Below are positions 50,271-60,899 of a DNA stretch of 64,000 bases, in pieces. Within the stretch, counting starts at the first letter, position 1. The number at the start of each line of letters is the position of its first letter. Location of the stretch: contig NZ_BBBG01000013.1 of NCBI RefSeq assembly GCF_001315945.1, positions 1-64,000 on the forward strand, read 5' to 3'. Under the pieces are notes generated by a model. The model searched no databases. It was not told the origin of the DNA and was given only the letters and a program-made list of their open reading frames with translations. This DNA comes from Methanogenium cariaci JCM 10550. Lineage in GTDB: Archaea; Halobacteriota; Methanomicrobia; Methanomicrobiales; Methanomicrobiaceae. The position numbers and the translations under genes are program-made.

Positions 50271-52735
50271 ATGAAATATGAGGCATTTCGAAAATATCGG
50301 ATATATGGAATACTGGCAGGCATTGCCTTACTCTCTATTTTATCTCTCTGGCTCAGAATGCTCCCTGAGCAGGGTCTGGTCACCGAACTGGGGGTAAACC
50401 TGCTGGGAAACGATCCCTGGTATAATCTCCGCCAGGTAGAGGTGACGGTCGCCCATTTCCCTGATTATCTCTGGTTTGATCCAATGACAGAATTCCCTAC
50501 CGGGAATGTTATTCACTGGGGGCCGATTTTCGTGCAGATCATCTCCCTCCTTGCAATAGTTACGGGTGCTGCCACCCGGCCTGAGATCATGTATGTGGCG
50601 GCCTGGGTGCCTCCTCTCATGGGTATGGCGATGGTTCCCCCCCTGCTTTATGCCGTAGGTGAGCGGATTGCTGACTGGAAGTGCGGTCTGTTTGCTGCCT
50701 TATTCGGGGCGGTTGTTTCAGGACAATACTTCTACCGTTCTCTGTTTGGATTTGTGGACCACCATATTGCAGAGACCCTTTTCGGGACACTCTTTTGTCT
50801 CTGTTATATTCTTGCCCTGATGGAGATCCGGAAGAACCCGGTATCATTCTCTGATCTGGATTCACTAAAACGTCCGGCTCTCTTTGCTCTTGCGGCAGGT
50901 GTTGCCTTTTATCTTGGTCTTGCTGTCATGCCGACCATGATCCTCTTTGCGATGATTGTGGCAATCTTCACGGTCTTTCAGTTTGTACGGGATTCCTGGA
51001 AAAAACAGAATAGTGATGGACTATTTCTGGTAAACACGGGGGTATTTCTCTGTGCGATTGCTGGTCTTTTTGTTATCGGGTTTAACAGTGAAGGTTTTTC
51101 CATGGCACGGTATTCTCCGGGACAGGCGATTGCCTACCTGCTGCTGATCATTGGCACTGCTATCCTGTGGTCTCTCCAGCGCGTTCTCAGGGATAGACCC
51201 TGGCAGTATTACCCTGCCGTCATTGTCGGTGCCATTGCAGCCGCCTACATCGTGCTCTCTGTTGTCGCACCTGAGTTTTCCCGGATGCTTCTTGGAAACC
51301 TCTTTGCATTCTTCGGTCAGTCCGCAACAGTAATGACCATTCAGGAAGCCCGCCCGTGGGAAGCGGCAAATGCGTGGAGTTCATACGGCTTTGGTCTTAT
51401 CCTGATGTTCGGCGGGTTTGCCGCACTGATCTGGGATTTTATCCGGAAAGAGCGTGCAGAACACCTCTTTGTGCTGGTCTGGTCTGTCATCATTCTCTTC
51501 TCAACCATGCAGCACGTGCGGTATGAATACTATGTTGCAGTAAATATTGTGCTCCTCGCTGCCTACTTCATGTACCGGACTCTTTCGGCAGCACAGGGCC
51601 GGCTTCTGGAGATGACAGGTATTGAGGGGGACAAAGCAACGGAGGATGCTCCGTTGCCTGCGGAAAAGGTGAAGAAAGGAAAACGTCAGCCTCCAAAGAA
51701 AGATGTGAAGGAGACAAAACAGGGGGCACTGTCATCTGTGGTCATCATCCCGTTTGCTGTCGGGGTAATCTTTTCCCTGCTCTTTATCTCATCCTCGGTT
51801 GCAACTGACTTTGATATCGGACGTAGCATGGCATACGGTGGCATGCAGCCGGACTGGCACTCATCCCTCGAATGGTTCGGGGAAAACTCTCCTGACACCG
51901 GAGTTGACTACTATGGGATATATGACAAAGAGACCTTCACCTATCCTCCTGAATCGTATGGCGTGATGTCGTGGTGGGATTACGGGCATTACATCACCTT
52001 TGTATCAAAGCGGATTCCCAATGCCAATCCGTTCCAGCATGGGGTAGCCGGGCCGAACGGTGCTGCTGCATTCTTTTTGCAGGAAAATGAAGCAGACGCA
52101 GACACCATAATGGACAATGTCGGCACCCGCTACATCATCACCGACATTGAGATGGACACCGGCAAATTCTGGGCGATGGCCACCTGGTATGACCCTGATG
52201 TGGGGGGGGTGCCCCATATATGAACAAAATCCGTGACCAGAGCGGAAACGAGGGCTACATATACGCAGAGGAATACTTCAACACCATGGTCTCGCGTCTG
52301 CATAATTTTGACGGCTCAATGGCAGAACCGGATGAGACATATCACTTTGAGAATAATGGAAAGACCTACAGCTATATGACTCTCTCTCCGCTCAAACCGG
52401 TGGCCGCGCTGCAGCATTACCGGCTGGTTCATGAGTCTGATACCAATGTCTTTGCAAATAAGGCGGTTGGCGACCTGAAGTATGTCAAGATCTTTGAGTA
52501 TGTCCCTGGGGGGGCGGTAATCAAAGGAGACGGCATCATTGAAATTCCGCTGAAGACCAATACCGGTCGTGAGTTCACCTACCGTCAGGAGAGTGTAAAC
52601 GGTTCCTTTGTCGTGCCCTATCCCACAGACGGTTCGGTGTCTGGCATCACCACCCTCGGGCCGTATACCATTACCGGAACCGATCAGACATTCATGGTCA
52701 CCGAGTCTGACATTCAGTCAGGAAAACAGATCTAA
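50271..52735 (+). CDS. aglB: AglB/STT3 oligosaccharyltransferase
   Basis: Transfers lipid-linked glycan to Asn of exported proteins. About 820 aa. The first external loop has the metal-binding DPWYNLRQVEVTVAHFPDY; then many helices and the catalytic EL-type segment. The WWDYG motif sits in GVMSWWDYGHYITFVSKRIP. A charged loop (EKVKKGKRQPPKKDVKETK) precedes the last helix. The C-terminal soluble domain is out of frame after G7 at 52202-52208 (DPDVGVPPYMNKIRDQSGNE). Upstream UDP-GlcNAc and GT4 genes form a coherent glycosylation locus, and the abundant surface proteins elsewhere are likely targets. Confidence 0.95.
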
Positions 52736-52748
52736 AAATAATATCATT

Positions 52749-52788
52749 CTGTCCTTTTAGGACAGGAAAGAATTTCTTCTCTTTTTTG
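52749..52788. terminator. Hairpin plus T-tract between convergent aglB and ycaO
   Basis: CTGTCC (52749-52754) pairs with GGACAG (52760-52765) around loop TTTTA, followed by CTTTTTT on the plus strand. It stands 14 nt after the aglB stop. The ycaO stop codon (minus strand, 52757-52759) lies in the loop. It could end both transcripts. Confidence 0.5.
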
Positions 52789-53978
52789 TTCGTGACGGAT
52801 CCATATATGAGACCTCAAACCCGGGGGGGATGACAACCCGCCAGACCGGCAGGGGGGGAGTTCGGGTAAGATCGACCACACAGATGCGGTCCGTATAGGG
52901 GGGGGTGACCGCCGCAACTGCTGCATGGAGTTCTTCATCCGTTGCAGAGTAGCGCGTCGCCGGGATATCTGCTGCGGATACTACGGGGGGGGCATCAGCA
53001 AACCAGATGTGGTTGATACGTTTGTAGCGTTCATACCCGGCCTTTTCCACCATTGCGGAACGTCCGGAATGGATGCCGATTTCTTCGGTGAAGATCTGTG
53101 ACGCGCGGTTTCGTGCCAGTTTCAGCAGCGTGCATGCAGCTGCCACACCGGGATCCGGATGCGTGGACGCGGCCATCATGATCATGAAGGGATCTTGTGT
53201 AACCGTGTCATCGGCAACCGCTGCAACGGTGGGGGATGCCATATGCGTTATTTAAGTGCCACATGGTGACTTCAATGCCTTCAGCAGCAAATGTCTCCAT
53301 GAGTGTTGCCGCCGGCGTTCCCGGTTCCGGGAGAAGGCGTATTCCCAGAGATTTGTTCTTTTCTGCACGGCTCAGTGCGTCCCGTTCGATGATTTCGTAG
53401 ATGCCATGGATGACTGCCTCTTCCGGGACATTCCCTGTTCCCAGACCATTTGGATCACTGCGGAAGAGCTGATTTGCCATACCAACAGGGTCGTAGGGAT
53501 GATACACGGCATTTGCCGGGATGTATACCCGTTCGTCGTAGAGAATGTCCTGTCCCGGCACCCAGTGGAATTTTTCTCCAATCTCAGGTTTTCGCGGGAG
53601 TATCAGTTCTTCCGGATCAACAGCACGCGTCAGTCCCACTTCTTCGTACGATGCGATATCCATGGAACCCCCCCCGGAATAGGTTGAACTGCAACGTTCT
53701 ATTGTTCCCATCATCGCAGCGCATCTGGCTTCTGCTGCGGTGATCCCTGCACCTGCCGTCACTTTTCCCAGTCGTTCTCTCGGACGGACGCTACACCAGA
53801 CCGGAATCCCAAGGTGGTCTTTTTGGGTAATTTCCAGGAAGTCTCCAATTCCTGTCTCTTCGGTGAGTGAAACTGCTGTCTCATATGTTTTTTCGGCTGT
53901 ACGGGTGCGCGGGACCCCCCCGGATGTGGAGACGTATTCATGGCGGCTGACTTCGAACCGGTTCATTATCTCTACCAT
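52757..53978 (-). CDS. YcaO-domain protein
   Basis: ATP-dependent cyclodehydratase/thioamidation superfamily. In methanogens YcaO proteins help make thioglycine in methyl-CoM reductase, usually with TfuA. About 405 aa. ATP/Mg-binding features include EARCAAMMGTIERCSSTY and VIHGIYEIIERDALSRAEKN. After a frame break near 53235 come TLLKLARNRASQIFTEEIG and ICVVDLTRTPPLPVWRVVIP, ending near the typical Pro-rich tail. No TfuA gene is adjacent. ATG 53978 (MVEIMNRFEVSRHEYVSTSG) lies about 20 nt from a TATA-like box; a start 63 bp upstream would run past that box and is disfavoured. Confidence 0.85.
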
Positions 53979-53989
53979 TTGCGATCCAG

Positions 53990-54002
53990 TTTTTTTATAT
54001 CT
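53990..54002. promoter_or_regulatory. Shared AT element between divergent ycaO and DUF2098
   Basis: The only AT-rich element in the 46-bp gap reads GATATAAAAAAAC on the minus strand and TTTTTTATATC on the plus. It lies about 20-25 nt from both start codons. It may serve as TATA box in one or both directions, with very short leaders. Confidence 0.5.
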
Positions 54003-54024
54003 TGGCCCGTCCTTTCTTTTGTAT

Positions 54025-54315
54025 ATGGATGACGTGGCCATACGTCCGGGGATGCGGGTACGCTATCCGCGCACCGGCACGGCGGGCACTGTTGTACGAA
54101 TTGAGGAGATACGCGGCAACATGTTTGCTGAGATGGATACAACAGGGCTTCTCTACAGGACCGATCAGCTGGTGCCCATTGAAGGAGAGGTTGAAGAACC
54201 GAAAAAAGTGCATGAATCATCTGATATTACCGATTATGAGCGTCTCAGGGAGACGGAATCATCAGACGACATGCAGGAAAAATATGATCAGGTTACCGGC
54301 GTTGGTGCCGGGTAA
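54025..54315 (+). CDS. DUF2098 family protein
   Basis: 96 aa, intact. The N-terminus is a compact beta-rich domain: MDDVAIRPGMRVRYPRTGTA, GTVVRIEEIRGNMFAEMDTT, LLYRTDQLVPIE. An acidic tail follows. This matches DUF2098, a methanogen-enriched family of unknown function. Divergently transcribed from ycaO across 46 bp and convergent with nikR. Confidence 0.8.
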   Translation: MDDVAIRPGMRVRYPRTGTAGTVVRIEEIRGNMFAEMDTTGLLYRTDQLVPIEGEVEEPKKVHESSDITDYERLRETESSDDMQEKYDQVTGVGAG

Positions 54316-54334
54316 CCGGGACGGAAGAGTGGTG

Positions 54335-54766
54335 TCACTCTTCAATCGGGATGGTGGTAAGTTTCACTGATTCCACCCCCCCTTTCTGTGACATCAGACG
54401 TTCGGCGATATCCTTGATTATCTTACCATCCCCCCCGCGAAGGAGAATGATCTCAACACATCGGTCATGGCTGACGTGGGAATGAAGGGATGACTGGATC
54501 ACGTTGAGATAGTCATGCTGTATTTCGGTGAGTACCTGCAGCAGGCCACGATGCTCATGATCATAGACCATTGTTATTACTCCCTGTCGTTCACCGGTTA
54601 CATCTGACATCCATTTATAATATGTGATATAATTCCGTATAGCGTCGCGTATCCCCCCCTCTGAACGGGATGAATACCCGCGACATTCCAGTATTTCATC
54701 AAATCTGTCAAGAAGATTTTTTGGCAGGGAAATTCCGATTCGTGAAAGGTCTGATTCGTTTGACAT
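54335..54766 (-). CDS. nikR: Nickel-responsive regulator NikR
   Basis: Ribbon-helix-helix repressor with a Ni-binding ACT domain, 143 aa. RHH region: RIGISLPKNLLDRFDEIL, then GYSSRSEGGIRDAIRNYI (normally SRSE-IRDAIRN; one extra Gly at C7 near 54654). Nickel ligands appear in VYDHEHRGLLQ and SLHSHVSHDRCVEIILLRG. Nickel is needed for F430 and hydrogenases in methanogens. No nickel transporter is adjacent, so targets lie elsewhere. Confidence 0.92.
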   Translation of the reverse strand: MSNESDLSRIGISLPKNLLDRFDEILECRGYSSRSEGGIRDAIRNYITYYKWMSDVTGERQGVITMVYDHEHRGLLQVLTEIQHDYLNVIQSSLHSHVSHDRCVEIILLRGGDGKIIKDIAERLMSQKGGVESVKLTTIPIEE

Positions 54767-54938
54767 GTATGTTCCTCAAAAACAAGTTGTTATTCTCTGT
54801 TGTACTTATTAACTACAAAGGTTAATATTCCTCTTACTCTGTGTTATTCGTCCCTGCTGGTGTCAGGCAATGCAGTGATCCGGTCCGTGACCGGTTCTGT
54901 TTAAATATCCCGATGATACGGGAACTGCACACCGAGTA

Positions 54939-54948
54939 GGTATAAGTA
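54939..54948 (+). promoter_or_regulatory. Candidate TATA box for the aIF2-gamma operon
   Basis: GGTATAAGTA lies about 40 nt before the TTG start at 54985. A second AT-rich element, TGTATACTAATAG (54956-54968), is closer. Either could drive the long downstream gene string. Confidence 0.4.
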
Positions 54949-54984
54949 GGGCGGTTGTATACTAATAGTGAGGTTTGAAGTTCA

Positions 54985-56228
54985 TTGAGTGATCCATTGA
55001 TTCCCAGTGTCAACATCGGTGTAGTCGGACATGTTGACCATGGCAAGACCACGCTTGTCTCAGCACTTACCGGTCTGTGGACGGACCGGCACAGTGAGGA
55101 GATCAAACGTGGGATCTCCATCAGGCTTGGATATGCGGATGCCACTTTTTACCGGTGTTCGTCATGTGAAGGCCCGGAGGCATATTCCACGTCACAGAAA
55201 TGTGAATGTGGGGGGGCAAAGGGCGAGCCTGTCCGTACCATATCGTTTGTGGATGCACCAGGACATGAGACACTGATGGCAACCATGCTCTCAGGGTCTG
55301 CCCTGATGGATGGTGCAATGCTTGTTATTGCAGCAAATGAACGGTGCCCGCAGCCACAAACAAAAGAGCACCTGATGGCGCTGGAGCTTGTGGGTATCAA
55401 AAACATCGTGATTGTCCAGAATAAGATCGATGTCGTCTCGCAGGCCGATGCAATGAAGAATTATCGGCAGATTCGCGAGTTTGTAAAGGGAACCATTGCT
55501 GAAAACGCACCGGTTATCCCGGTTTCGGCACAGAAAAAAATAAATTTCGGGGGGGCACTTGTCCAGGCACTCAATGAGTATATACCTGAACCGAACCGTA
55601 ACCCTGATGATGACCCTCTTCTTCTGGTTGCCCGTTCCTTTGATATCAATAAACCAGGATGCAGCTGGCGTGATGTAAAGGGTGGCGTGATCGGAGGATC
55701 CCTGACGCAGGGGGGGCTCTTTCACGACGGCGATGAAATTGAGATTCGTCCCGGGCTGAAGTTGCAGGTAGAAAACCAGACAGTATGGGAGCCCATTCAG
55801 ACAAAGGTGACCACAATCAATGCCGGTTCCAAACGCGTGCAGGAGGCAACTCCCGGCGGTCTGCTTGGGGGGGTGGGTACGAAACTGGATCCGGCGCTGA
55901 CGAAGAGTGACGCCTTTCCGGACAGGTGGTAGGCCATATCGGTCATCTTCCTCCGGTGTGGGACAGACTGGCATTTACCGTAAAGCTGATGGAGCGGGTT
56001 GTCGGTTCGGATGATGAATTCACCATTGACCCACTCCGCCATAAGGAACCGCTGATGCTTTCGGTTGGTACTGCAGTGACGGTGGGTGTGGTCGTAAATA
56101 CAAAGAAAGACGTGGTGGAAGTCGTCCTGAAACGTCAGGTATGCGCAGCTGTCGGATCACAGATTGCAATATCACGTCAGGTTGGCGGCCGCTGGCGGCT
56201 GATTGGGATGGGGGGGACACTGGTTTAG
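54985..56228 (+). CDS. eif2g: Translation initiation factor aIF2, gamma subunit
   Basis: GTPase that brings initiator tRNA to the ribosome, ~414 aa. G1 [19 protein letters not shown], switch [17 protein letters not shown], zinc knuckle [10 protein letters not shown]...CEC, G3 [17 protein letters not shown]4 [10 protein letters not shown]. Domain [39 protein letters not shown]. After a missing T near 55918 come [18 protein letters not shown] and [20 protein letters not shown]. The family start is a TTG here. The stop TAG overlaps the next gene's GTG. Confidence 0.96.
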
Positions 56229-56611
56229 TGCTCGTCCTCTTCGATGCAAATGCACTGATGATCCCGGTTCAGTTCGGTGTGGATATCTTCACCGGAGTGG
56301 AGGAACTCGTCGGTGCCTTTGAACCGGTGACGCTGGAGGATGTGAAAGATGAGCTTACCGGACTCTCCCGTGGTCGTGGCCGTGATGCGGCTGCGGCACG
56401 GGTGGGTGTCACGCTCGCTGCGCGGTGCTGTGTGGAGAGAAGCCCACATCAGGATCTGGCGGTGGATGACCGGATTGTCCGGTATGCCGAAGAGCATCGT
56501 TGTGTCGTGGTGACGAACGACAGGCATCTCCGGAAAGAACTGCTCAGCCGGCATATTGATGTGATATATCTGCGTGAGAAAAAGAGGCTCGAAATAATTC
56601 GGGGGGGATAG
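56228..56611 (+). CDS. PIN-domain protein (FCF1/aIF2-linked archaeal nuclease)
   Basis: 127 aa. Starts with GTG inside the aIF2-gamma stop (TAGTG). PIN acidic residues are in LVLFDANALMIP, VTLEDVKDELTG, DLAVDDRIVRYAEEH and VVTNDRHLRKELL. This is the archaeal FCF1-like family usually found next to aIF2-gamma and RNA polymerase subunit E genes, probably in rRNA processing. Substrate unknown from sequence. Confidence 0.88.
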   Translation: MLVLFDANALMIPVQFGVDIFTGVEELVGAFEPVTLEDVKDELTGLSRGRGRDAAAARVGVTLAARCCVERSPHQDLAVDDRIVRYAEEHRCVVVTNDRHLRKELLSRHIDVIYLREKKRLEIIRGG

Positions 56612-56623
56612 ACGGGTGATTAC

Positions 56624-57240
56624 ATGTATTATAAAATGACACTTGAAGACAAGGTGCGGGTACCCCCCCGAGCCGTCTTTGGGATAAAGAGATAAAAACT
56701 GAACAGGATAATGAGGATTATCTTGATCATATCAAAGTCGTTGTTCTGGATGTACTGCAGGAACAGCTTGAGGGGGGGAGCATCGACAAGGCGATTGGTA
56801 TCTTTATTGCCGTGACAAAGATCTGTGAGATTGGTGAAGGAGACATCATCCCTGGTGATGGTGGCGTATATTACTCCGTTACCTTCGAGTCAATTGTCCT
56901 GCGTCTGGCACATCAGGAGGTTATCGAGGGTGTTGTAGTGGAGACCACCAGTTTCGGTGCGTTTGTCTCCCTGGGTCCGATCGATGCGATGTTGCATGTG
57001 AGTCAGATCTCTGATGATTACATCAATTATGATGAGAAGAATGGTATGCTGATCTGTCAGGATACGAAACGCCAGATTAAAGCCGGTGACGGGTTGCGCG
57101 GACGGGTTGTAGCACTGTCCCTCTCTGAGCGCGAACCACGTGAATCAAAGATTGGCCTTACCATGCGCCAGTCGGGTCTGGGAACAACAACCTGGCTTGA
57201 TGAAGAATTTGAAGCAGAGCAGGCAGAAAATGGCGCCTAA
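56624..57240 (+). CDS. rpoE1: DNA-directed RNA polymerase subunit E' (Rpo7/RpoE1)
   Basis: Stalk subunit of archaeal RNA polymerase that binds nascent RNA; pairs with Rpo4. N-terminal MYYKMTLEDKVRVPP, then with C7 at 56661-56667 read as C5, SRLWDKEIKTEQDNEDYL. Core: KICEIGEGDIIPGDGGVYYS and S1/OB fold VVVETTSFGAFVSLGPIDAM. About 204 aa. The C-terminus overlaps the Spt4 gene by 11 nt. Confidence 0.94.
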
Positions 57241-57428
57241 AAAACAACCATACGTCTGTCGCGGCTGTCACCGTGTGGTGGACGGCGAGTCCTGTGTGAT
57301 GTGTGGATCTTCCAATCTCACGCAGGACTGGGCAGGATATCTGGTCATAATTGATCCAAAGCACTCTGATATTGCAAAAAAGATGGCTGTGGATACCCCC
57401 CGGGCGAGTGGCACTGAAGGTCCGGTAA
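57230..57428 (+). CDS. spt4: Transcription elongation factor Spt4 (RpoE'')
   Basis: Small zinc protein that pairs with Spt5. YVCRGCHRVVDGESCVMCGS gives the four zinc cysteines, followed by DWAGYLVIIDPKHSDIAKKM. The expected ending PGEWALKVR is recovered if the C6 at 57396-57401 and a missing G near 57412 are corrected. About 66 aa. ATG lies in the end of rpoE1; the stop overlaps the next ATG (TAATG). Confidence 0.9.
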
Positions 57429-57921
57429 TGGATTATGCTCTCCCCGATGAATGCCGAAATATTTCCGGGATCCATTTGGTCCTCTTTTTCCTGATATTGC
57501 CGCTGCGATGAATGTGTTTGCAGGCCGTATGATCATTGCAGTCGGGGGGGATGTTGTCACCCATAACCTTGTGAGTGCAGGTATTCTGCCGGACGTTGCA
57601 GTGATTGACGGCAGTACGATGCGTGAACCCTGCGAACGTGTCGTGGATTTGCCCGTGCCGGAGATAGGGGGGGTGTCAAACCCTGCAGGAATGTTAACCG
57701 GCGCGCTTATTCGGGCAGTAGAGGATGCAATAGATGCAGGGCCCTGTCTGATCCGCGTGGATGGCGAAGAAGATCTCGCAGTGGTTCCGGCCGTGCGTGC
57801 GGCACCGGATGGTGCCTGTGTGCTCTACGGTCAGCCAGGGGAAGGAGTGGTTGTGATAACCGTGGACAAGAATGCCCGGGATAAGGCTGACTGGCTCTTT
57901 GGTCTCTTTGCAGCAGAATGA
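57428..57921 (+). CDS. GTP-dependent dephospho-CoA kinase (DUF359)
   Basis: Last step of archaeal CoA synthesis, unrelated to bacterial CoaE. About 164 aa. Starts MDYALPDE; after a lost base near 57450, MPKYFRDPFGPLFPDI. Core motifs: IAVGGDVVTHNLVSAGILPD (usually VGD), AVIDGSTMREPC, VSNPAGMLTGALIRAVEDAI, IRVDGEEDLAVVPAV, LYGQPGEGVVVITVD. These are typical of the DUF359 kinase shown to use GTP in Thermococcus. Overlaps the Spt4 stop. Confidence 0.92.
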
Positions 57922-57985
57922 ATGAATGCAGAATTTTTGATCACGACTATTAAGTAAATTAGTTGACAATATTGTAGGGATATCG

Positions 57986-58289
57986 ATGGATTTTGAATTT
58001 GCACGTGATGAATATAATGGCTGTTAAAGAGGAGAGAACTTGAATTCCTCCTCGCATTTGAGGGGGGGCAACCCCCTCACGCCGCCAGATTCTCGGGAAA
58101 CTCTGCGCTCTGCAGAACGTGCCTGAGGACCGCGTGGTGCTTGATTCACTCAAGACAAGCTTTGGAAAGCAGGATCTGAACGGATACGCACGTATTTACG
58201 AAGATGCGGAAACTCTGAAGGCAACCGAACCAAACTATCTTGTTGAGCGCAGCGGTGCTCCAGAGAGTGAAGGATCAGAGGAGGCATAA
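57986..58289 (+). CDS. rps24e: 30S ribosomal protein S24e
   Basis: Reconstructed over two indels, so it appears in no single long frame. [12 protein letters not shown], then with one added C near 58022 [15 protein letters not shown], then with G7 at 58063-58069 read as G5 [20 protein letters not shown] and [35 protein letters not shown]. This is the S24e pattern (YN-LLKRRE, H/FEG-TPSR, FG---GYA-IY). About 100 aa. Followed by S27ae after 1 nt. Confidence 0.88.
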
Positions 58290-58290
58290 A

Positions 58291-58449
58291 ATGGCTGTAA
58301 AACGCTCTGAATACTATACCATGGAAGGAAACACTGCAGTCCCCCCCCAGCGTAAGGTTTGCCCGCGCTGTGGGAAGGGTGTCTTTATGGCAGAGCACAA
58401 GGACCGTGTTTCGTGCGGCAAGTGCGGATATACAGAATTTAAGCAATAG
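58291..58449 (+). CDS. rps27ae: 30S ribosomal protein S27ae
   Basis: 52-aa zinc ribbon ribosomal protein: [20 protein letters not shown] followed by GKCGYTEFK, four cysteines in C-x2-C pairs. ATG 58291 directly follows the S24e stop. The upstream in-frame ATG belongs to S24e sequence. C7 at 58341-58347 gives a probable extra Pro. Confidence 0.95.
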   Translation: MAVKRSEYYTMEGNTAVPPQRKVCPRCGKGVFMAEHKDRVSCGKCGYTEFKQ

Positions 58450-58452
58450 ACG

Positions 58453-60073
58453 ATGCCTGACTCTAGGCATATTCTTGGGATTGAGGGGACTGCATGGAAC
58501 CTCAGTGCCGCTGTTTTTGGCGATGACCAGGTCATCGCGCTTCACTCATCTCCCTACAGGCCACCCTCCGGCGGGATTCACCCGCGTGAGGCGGCACAAC
58601 ATCATGCCGGTGAGATGAAGGCAGTCATTTCAGAGGTGCTCACCGACCCGTCGGCGATTAAGGCCGTTGCATTTTCACAGGGACCGGGTCTGGGCCCCCC
58701 CTGTCTCCGTACGGTGGCAACCGCGGCGCGTGCGATTGCGGTCTCTCTGGGGGGGGTGCCCCCCCTGATCGGGGGGGTGAATCACTGCGTGGCGCATGTG
58801 GAGATTGGCCGCTGGGCCTGCGGGTGTGATGACCCGATCGTCCTCTATGCAAGCGGTGCCAACACGCAGGTGCTCGGGTATCTGGGCAGCCGCTACCGGA
58901 TCTTTGGCGAGACACTGGATATCGGCATGGGCAATGGTCTTGACAAGTTTGCCCGTTCAAAGGGGGGGATGACCCATCCCGGCGGGCCACAGATAGAGGC
59001 GCTTGCCCGTGAGGGGGGGACACCCATATCTCTGCCCTATACGGTCAAGGGGGGGATGGATCTTGCCTTCTCCGGGGGGGTTGTGAGTGCCGCTCAGGAG
59101 GCTCAGGCGTCACTGGAAGATGTATGTGCAGGTCTGCAGGAGACCGCCTTCTCCATGTGCGTGGAGGTGACTGAGCGTGCTCTTGCCCACTCGGGCAAGG
59201 ATGAGGTGCTGCTCGTGGGCGGTGTCGGTGCAAACGGTCGTCTGCAGGAGATGCTCAGGACAATGTGTGCAGAGCGCGGCGCGACGTTTTATGTGCCTGA
59301 GCGGCGGTTTATCGGTGACAATGGCGCGATGATCGCCTACACCGGGGCACTGATGCTTGCGGCAGGTCAGACCCTCCCCCCCCTCGCAGAATCGGCGGTC
59401 AACCCGGGATACCGGTCTGACGAAGTGATGGTGGCTGGCGGGATAGCAGTGCCGATGCGGCCTATGCCCTGGCTGATGTGATGGGCGGCGGAGGTGCACG
59501 CGGTGCCGAGGCCGTTGTCACACCGGTGGGAAGTGATGTCCTGAAACGGCGCCTTCCGAAGGGCTACCGGACTCCCTCCCTTGATCATCGACTGATCTCA
59601 GAACGAACCCGTGCTGAGGCACGGATGATCTCTGCCGCCCGTGGGGGGGCAGGTGTACGGACGCCGGTAATTCGTGATGTGACGGCTGACACCATCCGGA
59701 TGGAACGCATCGAAGGGACGCTTCTGAAACATCTGCTCACGCCGGAGCGAATCTATGATGCGGGTGCTGTGTGGGGGGGCGCCTGCACGGGGGGGCAGGG
59801 ATCATCCACGGGGGGGATCTGACCACCAGCAACATCATCATCTCAGACGGGGGGGTGCCGGTCTTCATCGACTTCGGGCTTTCCTTCAGGTCCGATGAGA
59901 CCGAACCGCAGGGTGTGGATATCCATGTGCTCTTCCAGACGCTTGAGAGCACGTCATGCAATGCAGAGCGTCTGAAAGAAGAATTTCTGCGGGGCTACCG
60001 GATGACCTTCTCCGGGGCAGCGGACGTAATCAAACGAGTGGATGAAATTCGCCAGCGTGGGAGATATTTATGA
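58453..60073 (+). CDS. kae1-bud32: Kae1-Bud32 fusion (tRNA t6A synthesis, KEOPS)
   Basis: Kae1 (threonylcarbamoyl transfer to A37 of tRNA) fused to its kinase partner Bud32, as in many euryarchaea. Kae1: LGIEGTAWNLSAAVFGD, PSGGIHPREAAQHHA, SQGPGLGPPCLRTVATAARA (universal form GPGLGPCLR), metal histidines in NHCVAHVEIG, and GDNGAMIAYTGALML. After breaks near 59440 and 59777, Bud32: AEAVVTPVGSDVLKRRLPKG, IIHGGDLTTSNIIIS (normally HGDLTTSN) and FIDFGLS. About 540 aa. Overlaps the next gene by 4 nt. Confidence 0.95.
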
Positions 60074-60652
60074 CAATCACTGTCGTTACCAGCAATGAAA
60101 ACAAAGCAAAGGAAGTGGCAGCCTTCTTTGCGGGTGTGGCTGAGGTCGCACATACCTTTCTTGAGATCCCTGAGTTCCGGGATAATGATGTGGGGGGGTC
60201 ATTGCAGAGGAGAAGGCACGGTATGCCTGGAATGTTCTTCAATGTCCGCTTATTGTCGATGATACCGGGTTCTTTGTCTCTGCACTGAACGGGTTCCCCG
60301 GCCCGTATGCTGCATATGTGCTGGATACCATCGGCATGGAGGGCATTCTTCGTCTTCTTGAAGGGGTTGAGGACCGGTCCGCCTACTTTGAGACAGCGAT
60401 TGCCTATGCAGACCGTGAGGGTGTGATCCGGGTCTTCCGGGGGGGAGTGGTGGATGGCACAATTGTCTCTCCCCCCCGCGGGAGGCAGGGTTTGGGTATG
60501 ATCCGATCTTTTCCGTGGATGGCAGGACATTTGCCGAACGGACCCTTGCGGAGAAGGCACCGATGTCCCACCGTGGGCGTGCCCTTGCAGAGTTGCGCAG
60601 ATTTTTGGTTTCGGGTGGGCCCTCCGGGGAACCATCAGAACCAAACTCTTAA
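60070..60652 (+). CDS. XTP/dITP pyrophosphatase (HAM1/RdgB family)
   Basis: Removes non-canonical purine nucleotides. About 190 aa: [20 protein letters not shown], then across breaks near 60190 and 60475 [57 protein letters not shown] and the C-terminal [13 protein letters not shown]. The SxxxKxxE, DDTGFF and SHRGRA motifs are all present. It starts in the Kae1-Bud32 stop (ATGA). Confidence 0.92.
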
Positions 60653-60705
60653 TACTCCAAAATGCAACGTATAAAGAACTGAACATTACGAGGGTTAGAG
60701 CAAAT

Positions 60706-60852
60706 ATGGCACGTTTTCCAGAAGCAGAGGCACGCCTCCTTGATAAAAAAATTTGCATGCGCTGCAATGCACGCAATGCACCGCGGGCAACAGTGTGCCG
60801 CAAGTGTGGATACCAGAATCTCCGTCCGAAAAACAAGGAACGTAAAGGATAG
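60706..60852 (+). CDS. rpl40e: 50S ribosomal protein L40e
   Basis: 48-aa zinc-ribbon ribosomal protein: [20 protein letters not shown], then [20 protein letters not shown] with C-x2-C pairs, and a basic end (PKNKERKG). Too short for many ORF callers. ATG 60706 follows a purine-rich stretch. Ends the plus-strand information-processing run. T-rich GTCTTTTTGG directly follows. Confidence 0.94.
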   Translation: MARFPEAEARLLDKKICMRCNARNAPRATVCRKCGYQNLRPKNKERKG

Positions 60853-60899
60853 TCTTTTTGGGGTATTTTGCCTACAAAACCCCCCCGTTTATGGCATGG

